Positions 1 through 5,517 of a DNA stretch of 6,797 nucleotides are shown here, piece by piece (position 1 is the stretch's first letter; every line of letters starts with the position of its first letter). Location of the stretch: the NCBI GenBank assembly GCA_030038715.1, contig JASHSO010000605.1, forward strand, positions 1 to 6,797, given 5' to 3'. The notes under the pieces are model-generated. The model worked only from the letters and a program-made list of their open reading frames with translations, was not told the origin of the DNA and searched no databases. This stretch comes from Streptosporangiaceae bacterium. Its GTDB lineage: Bacteria > Actinomycetota > Actinomycetes > Streptosporangiales > Streptosporangiaceae. The translations under genes were made by a program, and so were the position numbers.

Positions 1-1002
1 GGCGCCATCCGGGTGTACCTCGGCTACGCGCCGGGCTGCGGCACGACGACAGCGATGCTGGAAGAGGCGCTGCGGCGTCAGTCCCGCGGCTCCGACGTGG
101 TGGTCAGCTCGGTCGCAGCCGGCGACCGCGAGCAGCTCACAGCGCTGCTCGAGCAGCTCGAGGCGGTCGGCGATGGCGCGCGGCTGGACACCGAGGCGGT
201 GCTGGCCCGGCGGCCAGAAGTCGTCTGCGTGGACGAGCTCACTGCTGGCACCGCCTCCGCGGAGCGCGCTTACGTGGCTGCCCGGCGGCTGGCCGAAGCG
301 GGCATGACCGTCATCGGCACGGTTACCCTCGGCAAACTGGACGGGGACGACCCTGCCGCACTCGACGAGCCCGGACTACTCGCACTGGCGGACGAGATCG
401 AGCTGGTCGACGTCCCGCCATCGATCCTGGTCGACCGGGTCCGGCGGGGCGAGATCGGGCCGGCCGACCGGGTCGAGGAGGAACTGCTGACGACGTACAC
501 GACCGACCGGCTGCGCGAGGACCGGGAACGCGCGTTCCGCGTGGTGGCCGAGCACGGTGAGCGGCAGCTTGCCGGATACGCTTCCGGCGACCAGCGCAGT
601 GCTGTGCTGGCGGCGCACGAGCGGTGGCCTAGCTTCCTGGCCTGCGTTTCCCCGGTACCGGGCATGGAGCCGCTGATCCGGCGTTCGGCTGCGCTCGCGG
701 CACAGGTGGATGGCGTGTTCAGGGCTGCGGCGGTCCGCCGGGGGCGGCCCGGGCCAGGCGAGGGCCAGCTGCTGGCCGGCTACGCCGCGCTGACCGAGCA
801 GCTCGGCGGCGAGTTCGTGGTGCTGAGCGGCCAGGCACCGGCCGCTGCGCTGGCAGACTACGCGGCCGCGAACCAGGTGACCGAGATCGTGCTTGCCAGG
901 ACCGGGCCGAGCGCCATCGGAAGGTTTCCGGTGCTGCGCGAGCTGTGCAGGCTGACCAGCGACGTCGAGGTGCACGTGCTGCCGGCGCCGCGGCCGGGCT
1001 GA
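1..1002 (+). CDS. Stand-alone KdpD N-terminal domain protein (KdpD-N + USP-like), 5' end probably cut by window edge
   Basis: The protein resembles the cytoplasmic N-terminal part of the potassium sensor kinase KdpD but stops before any membrane segment or histidine kinase domain, so it cannot signal alone like full KdpD. Counting from the GTG at 13, residues 3-16 match the KdpD P-loop region (GYAPGCGTT where the family has GAAPGVGKT), residues 70-76 (VVCVDEL) match Walker B, and 129-136 (IELVDVPP) match the conserved KdpD block after it. Residues about 205-325 form a USP-like domain ending VEVHVLP. The P-loop lysine is Thr (T11), and the HTN motif after Walker B is lost, so ATP binding is doubtful. 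The frame stays open to base 1 (GAIR before the GTG), and family members usually have a few residues before this point, so the true start may lie outside. No kdpFABC genes are adjacent. I infer a regulatory or nucleotide-sensing role; it is unproven. Confidence 0.8.
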   Translation, partial: GAIRVYLGYAPGCGTTTAMLEEALRRQSRGSDVVVSSVAAGDREQLTALLEQLEAVGDGARLDTEAVLARRPEVVCVDELTAGTASAERAYVAARRLAEAGMTVIGTVTLGKLDGDDPAALDEPGLLALADEIELVDVPPSILVDRVRRGEIGPADRVEEELLTTYTTDRLREDRERAFRVVAEHGERQLAGYASGDQRSAVLAAHERWPSFLACVSPVPGMEPLIRRSAALAAQVDGVFRAAAVRRGRPGPGEGQLLAGYAALTEQLGGEFVVLSGQAPAAALADYAAANQVTEIVLARTGPSAIGRFPVLRELCRLTSDVEVHVLPAPRPG

Positions 1003-1019
1003 CCGGCTGCGCCGGATTG

Positions 1020-1199
1020 CTACACCCCGGACACGGCGACCACGCCGGACAGGGTGCCGACCAGTGCGAGCCCGCCCGGCAGGCTCGGCGATGCGAAATG
1101 CGGCAGCGCGCCGCCAAGCCTGACCTGGTGCCGGACCGTGCCGGTGGCAGGATCCAGCTCATAGACCAATCGGTCGCATCCGCACCTGGCCAGTCTGCA
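1020..1199 (-). pseudogene. 3' remnant of a PQQ-binding-like beta-propeller gene
   Basis: Read on the minus strand, the 59 codons between a TGA at 1200-1202 and a TAG at 1020-1022 contain a propeller-blade pattern: LVYELDPATGTV, then PHFASPSLPGG, then LVGTLSGVVAV at the C-terminus. A 'xLDPATGxVR' strand-turn followed by a final 'GTLxGVxAV' strand is typical of the last blade of PQQ-like (YVTN/WD40-like) repeat proteins. No start codon with a ribosome site is visible, and the frame is closed upstream by TGA just before the phosphatidyltransferase gene on the other strand. I therefore read it as the surviving tail of a deleted gene that once converged on the KdpD-N gene, whose stop lies 17 bases away. 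It could also be a chance ORF in GC-rich DNA, but the blade-like residue order makes that less likely. Confidence 0.5.
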
Positions 1200-1244
1200 T
1201 CATTGGCGCGGGCCAGGATAGTGTCAGCGATGCCGTCCCCTTGC

Positions 1245-1250
1245 GAGAGG
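1245..1250 (+). promoter_or_regulatory. Shine-Dalgarno site (GAGAGG) for the phosphatidyltransferase
   Basis: GAGAGG lies 3 bases before the ATG at 1254. The spacing is short, but this is the only purine-rich site near a start in this frame. It favours 1254 over the in-frame ATG at 1230 and GTG at 1221. Confidence 0.45.
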
Positions 1251-1253
1251 CTC

Positions 1254-1928
1254 ATGACCAACCAGCGCGACACGGTCGCCGGGGCGACTGCTGCGCCGGG
1301 CGCCCTCGGCGAGCGGGTGCTGACCATTCCGAACGCGATCAGCGTGGCCCGCCTGCTTGGCGTGCCTGTGTTCCTGTGGCTGGTGCTCGGGCTGCGGACC
1401 CAGACCGGGGATTGGTGGGCGGTGGGGCTGCTGATCGCCGCCGGGCTTTCGGACTGGCTTGACGGCAAAGTCGCCCGGGCACTGAACCAGCAGAGCAGGC
1501 TCGGTCAGCTACTCGACCCGGCTGCCGACCGGCTGTACATCCTGGCCACGGTGATAGCGCTGGCGGTCCGCGCCATCATCCCCTGGTGGCTGGTGGGGCT
1601 GCTGGGCGCCCGCGAGCTGCTGCTCGGGCTGGTGCTGGCAGTCCTGCGCCGGCGCGGCTGGGGAGCCCTGCAGGTCAGCTTCGTCGGCAAGACCGCGACC
1701 TGGTGCCTGCTGTACGCGTTTCCGCTGCTGTTCTTGGGCTCGCACGCTGCCAGCTACGCCGAGACAGCCAAGGTCGCAGGTTGGACCTTCGCTATCTGGG
1801 GAAGTGCCCTGTATTGGTGGGCCGCCGTTCTTTACGTCGTGCAGGCCAGGGGGCTGCTGGCGGCGCCAGCGCCGGAAGGCGCTGGCAGCACGGGGCCACC
1901 CGGAACGGCTCGAGGCGGCGGCCGATGA
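1254..1928 (+). CDS. CDP-alcohol phosphatidyltransferase (PgsA family)
   Basis: Integral membrane enzyme of about 224 residues that transfers the phosphatidyl group from a CDP-alcohol, usually CDP-diacylglycerol, to an alcohol acceptor, releasing CMP. The full family motif D-x2-DG-x2-AR-x8-G-x3-D-x3-D is present: D67, D70-G71, A74-R75, G84, D88 and D92, all metal- or CMP-binding residues. The family N-terminal block TIPNAISVARLLGVP is at 24-38. About six hydrophobic segments are visible, near 30-47, 54-68, 94-109, 111-131, 148-162 and 175-196, and a Gly/Pro-rich tail follows. The acceptor (glycerol phosphate, inositol phosphate or other) cannot be read from the sequence. In mycobacteria the gene in the equivalent position is pgsA2 (Rv1822), whose substrate is unsettled as far as I know. 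The start at 1254 is set by the GAGAGG site and the usual family N-terminus; 1230 and 1221 are alternatives. Confidence 0.88.
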   Translation: MTNQRDTVAGATAAPGALGERVLTIPNAISVARLLGVPVFLWLVLGLRTQTGDWWAVGLLIAAGLSDWLDGKVARALNQQSRLGQLLDPAADRLYILATVIALAVRAIIPWWLVGLLGARELLLGLVLAVLRRRGWGALQVSFVGKTATWCLLYAFPLLFLGSHAASYAETAKVAGWTFAIWGSALYWWAAVLYVVQARGLLAAPAPEGAGSTGPPGTARGGGR

Positions 1929-1938
1929 TGTGCGAGCA

Positions 1939-1957
1939 GGCCGGCCGTGAGCCGGCC
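1939..1957 (+). terminator. GC-rich stem-loop after the phosphatidyltransferase gene
   Basis: GGCCGGC (1939-1945) pairs perfectly with GCCGGCC (1951-1957) around a 5-base loop, starting 10 bases after the stop codon at 1926-1928. There is no T-run after it. It could be a U-less terminator of the type common in high-GC actinobacteria, or an attenuating structure in the leader of the next gene, which begins 47 bases later. Confidence 0.45.
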
Positions 1958-2004
1958 CGACCGCGGAAGGGAGATCGGGCGGCGGTGGAGCCCGTGACAG
2001 TGCC

Positions 2005-4503
2005 ATGAAAGCTGTGGTGATGGCGGGCGGTGAGGGCACCAGATTGCGCCCGATTACCGCTAATCAGCCTAAACCGATGCTCCCGGTTGCCAACAGGCCG
2101 ATCATGGAGCACGTGCTCAGGCTGCTCCGCAAGCACGGCCTGACCGAGACTGTGGTAACCGTGCAATTCCTCGCCTCTATCGTGCGCAACTACTTCGGCG
2201 ATGGCGAGGACTTCGGCATGAGCCTGCAGTACGCCACCGAAGAGACCCCACTCGGCACTGCAGGCAGCGTGAAGAACGCGCAGGATGCACTGCGGGACGA
2301 GCCATTCCTGGTGATTTCCGGCGACGCGCTGACCGATATCGATCTGTCTGACCTCATTGCCTTCCACAAGGACAACCAGGCGCTGGTGACCGTGGCGCTG
2401 GCCAGGGTCCCTGACCCGCTGGAGTTCGGGATCGTCATCGTCGACGACGACGGCCGAATCCAGCGGTTCCTGGAGAAGCCGACATGGGGGCAGGTCTTCT
2501 CCGACACCGTCAATACCGGCATCTACGTCATGGAGCCTGAGGTGCTGGCCGACGTGCCGGCCGGCGAGCTTGTCGACTGGTCGGGCGATGTGTTCCCGCG
2601 AATGCTGGAACGCGGAGCGCCGCTGTACGGCTGGATTGCCGACGGCTACTGGGAGGACATCGGCTCGCACGACAGCTATTTCAAGGCCCAGGCCGACGTG
2701 CTCTCCGGCCGGGTGGAGGTGGAAATAGACGGCTTTGAGGTCTCGCCCGGCATCTGGGTGGCGGGCGGAGCGGAGGTGGATCCGGAGGCAGTGCTGACCG
2801 GCCCGCTCTGCGTGGGGGACTACGCAAAGATCGAGGCCGGGGCGCGGCTGCGCGAGTTCACCGTCGTCGGCAGCAACGTGATTGTCAAGGAGGGCGCCTT
2901 CCTGCACCGGGCAATCGTGCACAACAACGTGTACGTCGGCCGCGGCGTGAACCTGCGCGGGTGTGTCATCGGCAAGAACACCGATGTCATGAGCCTGGCC
3001 AGGGTTGAGGAAGGCGCCGTGGTCGGGGACGAGTGCGTGATCGAGCCGGACGCTTATGTGTCGGCCGGGGTCAAGGTCTACCCGTTCAAGACCATCGAGG
3101 CCGGAGCCGTGGTGAATACCAGCGTGATCTGGGAGTCCCGGGGCCAGCGCACGCTGTTCGGCCCGCGCGGGATATCTGGTCTGGTCAACGTCGAGATCAC
3201 GCCCGAGCTGTGCGTCCGGCTCGCCAGCGCGTACGCGACCACGCTGAAGAAGGGCGCCGTGGTGACGACGTCGCGCGACGCGTCGCGGGCAGCCAGGGCG
3301 CTCAAGCGCGCTGTGCACGGCGCGCTTAATGCCAGCGCCATCAACGTGGTGGACCTGGAGGCGCAGCCCATGCCGCTGGCCAGGTTCGAGACCGCCCGCA
3401 GCGACTGCAGCGGCGGGATCGCGCTGCGCACGACACCTGGCGATCCGCAGTCACTCGACATCATCTTCATGGATTCCGACGGCGCCGATCTGTCGGAATC
3501 GGCGCAGCGCAAGCTGGAGCGGGTGTTCTCCAGGCAGGAGTATCGGCGCGCGTTTCCCGGCGAGATCGCCGAGCTGAGCTATCCGCCCAGGGTGGTGGAG
3601 GCCTACACGGTCGAACTGCTGCGCTGCATCGACATGACCGGGGTGTACGGGGCTGGCCTGCGGGTCGTCGTGGACTGCGCGGGCGGGACCACCTCGCTGG
3701 TGCTGCCCGGCCTGCTCGGCAAGATCGGCGTCGACGTTCTTACCGTGAACAACCGTCTCGACGAGTCCTCACCTACGCAGTCGCTGGCCGCGGTACGCGC
3801 CGACATGCACCGGCTAGCCGAGCTTGTGTCGTCGTCCCGTGCCGCCTTTGGCGTCCGCTTCGACCCGGTCGGCGAGCGGATAGCGCTGGTCGACGACCGC
3901 GGTGCGATGGTCACCGACGATCGCGCGCTGCTGGTCGTGCTCGACCTGATCGCCGCCGAGCGGCGCAGCGGGCGGGTGGCCCTGCCGGTGACCACCACCA
4001 GGGTGGCCGAGCAAGTATGCCGCTATCACGGCGTCACGGTGGATTGGACTCCCACATCCCCGCACGGGCTGTACGAGGCTACTGCCGCTCCTGACGTGAT
4101 CTTCGCCGCCGACGGCAAGGGCGGCTTCGTGGTGCCGGGCTTCTCCAGGTCGATCGACGGCATAGCCGCCTTCGCGCAGCTGATAGGGCTGGTAGCCAGG
4201 ACCAGGCTGACACTGAGCCAGATCAAGGCCCGGATTCCCGAAGCGAACCTGCTCAAACGCTCGATGCCGACGCCCTGGGCGGCCAAGGGAATGGTCATGC
4301 GGACGGTCGTCGAGGCCGCTGGGGACAAAGAGATAGAGACCACCGATGGCATCCGGGTGCTGGAGCCCGGCCGTGGCTGGATCCTGGTGCTTCCCGACCC
4401 GTCAGAGGCGGTGACGCACCTGTGGGCGGAGGGTACCGACGCCGACGCAGCGCAGGCGCTGCTGGAGGAGTGGGCGGCCGTCGTGGAGCGTGCCGGGCGC
4501 TGA
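2005..4503 (+). CDS. Mannose-1-phosphate guanylyltransferase fused to a degenerate phosphohexomutase domain
   Basis: The 832-residue protein has three parts. Residues 1-235 are a nucleotidyltransferase: GGEGTRLRP at 8-16, PKPMLPV at 22-28, SGD at 105-107, FLEKP at 155-159 and GYWEDIG at 214-220. This part should make GDP-mannose from mannose-1-phosphate and GTP, although the sugar and base are inferred from family. Residues about 245-375 are left-handed beta-helix (hexapeptide) repeats. Residues about 385-832 resemble phosphomannomutase/phosphoglucomutase. There the phosphoserine loop reads RTTPGDP (475-481), the metal loop reads DPVGER (620-625) rather than DxDxDR, and the C-terminal phosphate loop reads LPDPSEA (796-802) rather than RxSGTEP. 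The second domain is therefore probably not a working mutase. The ATG at 2005 starts the conserved MKAVVMAGG block, and no start codon lies in frame just upstream. The nearest SD-like stretch, GGTGGAG (1984-1990), is rather distant. Confidence 0.88.
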   Translation: MKAVVMAGGEGTRLRPITANQPKPMLPVANRPIMEHVLRLLRKHGLTETVVTVQFLASIVRNYFGDGEDFGMSLQYATEETPLGTAGSVKNAQDALRDEPFLVISGDALTDIDLSDLIAFHKDNQALVTVALARVPDPLEFGIVIVDDDGRIQRFLEKPTWGQVFSDTVNTGIYVMEPEVLADVPAGELVDWSGDVFPRMLERGAPLYGWIADGYWEDIGSHDSYFKAQADVLSGRVEVEIDGFEVSPGIWVAGGAEVDPEAVLTGPLCVGDYAKIEAGARLREFTVVGSNVIVKEGAFLHRAIVHNNVYVGRGVNLRGCVIGKNTDVMSLARVEEGAVVGDECVIEPDAYVSAGVKVYPFKTIEAGAVVNTSVIWESRGQRTLFGPRGISGLVNVEITPELCVRLASAYATTLKKGAVVTTSRDASRAARALKRAVHGALNASAINVVDLEAQPMPLARFETARSDCSGGIALRTTPGDPQSLDIIFMDSDGADLSESAQRKLERVFSRQEYRRAFPGEIAELSYPPRVVEAYTVELLRCIDMTGVYGAGLRVVVDCAGGTTSLVLPGLLGKIGVDVLTVNNRLDESSPTQSLAAVRADMHRLAELVSSSRAAFGVRFDPVGERIALVDDRGAMVTDDRALLVVLDLIAAERRSGRVALPVTTTRVAEQVCRYHGVTVDWTPTSPHGLYEATAAPDVIFAADGKGGFVVPGFSRSIDGIAAFAQLIGLVARTRLTLSQIKARIPEANLLKRSMPTPWAAKGMVMRTVVEAAGDKEIETTDGIRVLEPGRGWILVLPDPSEAVTHLWAEGTDADAAQALLEEWAAVVERAGR

Positions 4504-4504
4504 T

Positions 4505-4521
4505 CGCGGGCGGTCCCCGCG
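4505..4521 (+). terminator. Stem-loop directly after the guanylyltransferase gene
   Basis: CGCGGG (4505-4510) pairs perfectly with CCCGCG (4516-4521) around CGGTC, beginning one base after the TGA at 4501-4503. No T-run follows. It is a candidate U-less terminator separating this gene from the FHA-MerR unit; the base pairing is seen and the function is inferred. Confidence 0.4.
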
Positions 4522-4692
4522 CCGGAGACACGCCCTTCGCCATGGGTGCACGGCGGGTGCCCGGCGCCGGTGCGACCGGCCCTGCAGCGGCCCGGGCGTG
4601 GGCCTGCACCAGCCCCGAGAGTGCCGACTGGCGGCGAGGATGCCGTTTTCCGTGAGACAATCGCCGGATCGCCAGGTGATGAAAGTCGTGTC
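4522..4692 (+). other. Structured leader/intergenic region before the FHA gene
   Basis: No gene is recognisable here. The stretch is dense in self-complementary DNA: GGTGCA (4545-4550) can pair with TGCACC (4605-4610), and between them lie the palindromes CCGGCGCCGG (4561-4570), CTGCAG (4582-4587) and GCCCGGGC (4590-4597). A less GC-rich part follows (4644-4685), where a promoter for the downstream unit would fit. GAGACA at 4654-4659 is a loose match to a -35 box, but I see no convincing -10 box. I found no match to a riboswitch I know. Confidence 0.3.
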
Positions 4693-4698
4693 GGAAGG
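4693..4698 (+). promoter_or_regulatory. Shine-Dalgarno site (GGAAGG) for the FHA protein
   Basis: GGAAGG sits 9 bases before the ATG at 4708, which is ideal spacing. It is the main reason for taking the long form of the FHA protein. A second SD-like site, GGGAGG at 4954-4959, lies 12 bases before the in-frame ATG at 4972. Confidence 0.45.
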
Positions 4699-4707
4699 TC
4701 GGCCAAG

Positions 4708-5517
4708 ATGTTGTGGCTAAGGCGTCGCAGGGATGCCCGGCGGCGCGCTGGGAAGGTGGAAACAGCCAGCAGCGGTGCGACGAGCGGCGGGTCTCCCGCC
4801 AGGCCAGGCGCGCCTTCCCTGCTGGCGTCCCGGCGAGCGTGGCGCATGGACCGTTCCCGGTCGGCGCAGGTAGCGTTGACGCCGCCACCGGAGTACGCGC
4901 CGCTGGGGGCCGTGGCTGGCATGGCCGAAGCTGCGGTGGATCATCCGACTAACGGGAGGCTCGGCGGACGGATGCCTAGCGTCTACTGCGCTGGATGCGG
5001 CGAGGCCAATCCAGAAGGCGCGCGATTCTGCTCGCACTGTGGGACGCCGCTTGTCCAGCGGCAGGCCGACCGGGGCGGGGACATAACGTCGACCATCTCG
5101 CTGGGCGGCGGCGAGTTCGAGGCGGACCTCGGGGAGGAGGCCGCAGCCGACGCCGCGGCGGTAGCCGCACTGCCACCAGGAACCGCGCTGCTGTCGGTCC
5201 GCAGGGGCCCGAATGCCGGCAGCAGGTTCCTGCTGGACAGCGAGCTGACGCTGGTCGGACGCCACCCTGACAGCGACATCTTCCTGGATGACGTGACGGT
5301 TTCCAGGCGGCACGCCGAGTTCTACCGGCACGGCGGCACGTTCACGGTTCGCGACGTGGGCAGCCATAACGGTACCTACGTGAACAGGGAGCGGATCGAG
5401 GAAGCCGAGCTGACCAGTGGAGACGAGGTCCAGGTCGGAAAGTTCCGGCTGGTGTTCCTGCTCGGCCCGCGCTCACAGCCCGAATACGGCGGCGGAGGCT
5501 CGCGGGTCGGCGGATGA
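4708..5517 (+). CDS. garA: GarA/OdhI-like zinc-ribbon FHA domain protein
   Basis: Counting from 4708 (269 residues), a basic, low-complexity N-terminus (1-88) precedes a zinc ribbon with C94-x2-C97 and C108-x2-C111, then an acidic/Ala linker, then an FHA domain at about 160-253. FHA residues are GRH at 184-186, SRRHAE at 199-204 and DVGSHNGTYVN at 216-226. Long stretches, such as RRGPNAGSRFLLD and HPDSDIFLDDVTVSRRHAEF, match mycobacterial GarA as I recall it. GarA and OdhI bind and restrain 2-oxoglutarate dehydrogenase and glutamate enzymes until their N-terminal ETTS motif is phosphorylated by PknG/PknB, whereupon the FHA domain binds its own tail. Here the motif reads DITS (125-128), so one of the two threonines is missing. 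The stop overlaps the MerR start (ATGA), so the two are probably co-translated. The start is uncertain: 4708 has the better SD site, while 4972 would give a 181-residue protein beginning just before the zinc ribbon. Confidence 0.82.
   Translation: MLWLRRRRDARRRAGKVETASSGATSGGSPARPGAPSLLASRRAWRMDRSRSAQVALTPPPEYAPLGAVAGMAEAAVDHPTNGRLGGRMPSVYCAGCGEANPEGARFCSHCGTPLVQRQADRGGDITSTISLGGGEFEADLGEEAAADAAAVAALPPGTALLSVRRGPNAGSRFLLDSELTLVGRHPDSDIFLDDVTVSRRHAEFYRHGGTFTVRDVGSHNGTYVNRERIEEAELTSGDEVQVGKFRLVFLLGPRSQPEYGGGGSRVGG

Noticed and set aside
13..1002. Full-length KdpD sensor kinase
   Set aside because: There are no transmembrane helices, HisKA or HATPase motifs before the stop at 1002, and no kdp genes beside it.
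1219..1224. TAGTGT as a -10 box before the phosphatidyltransferase gene
   Set aside because: It fits TANNNT, but no -35-like sequence lies 16-19 bases upstream; too weak to annotate.
945..1253. Extended N-terminus of the phosphatidyltransferase from 945
   Set aside because: It would overlap the KdpD-N gene, and its residues show no family similarity. The ATG at 1254 has a ribosome site and gives the usual family length.
1792..3318. 508-codon open frame on the minus strand opposite the guanylyltransferase gene
   Set aside because: It is the shadow of the strongly conserved + strand gene. Its residues are His/Arg/Asp-rich, with no domain pattern.
4546..4707. Start of the FHA frame at ATG 4546
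   Set aside because: No ribosome site precedes it, the residues are Pro/Arg-rich noise, and it would cover the structured gap. ATG 4708 has GGAAGG at good spacing.
4026..4922. 298-codon minus-strand frame spanning the gap before the FHA gene
   Set aside because: It runs across the end of one + strand gene and the start of another, with low-complexity Arg/Pro/Ser content and no recognisable motif; it is a GC-rich artefact.
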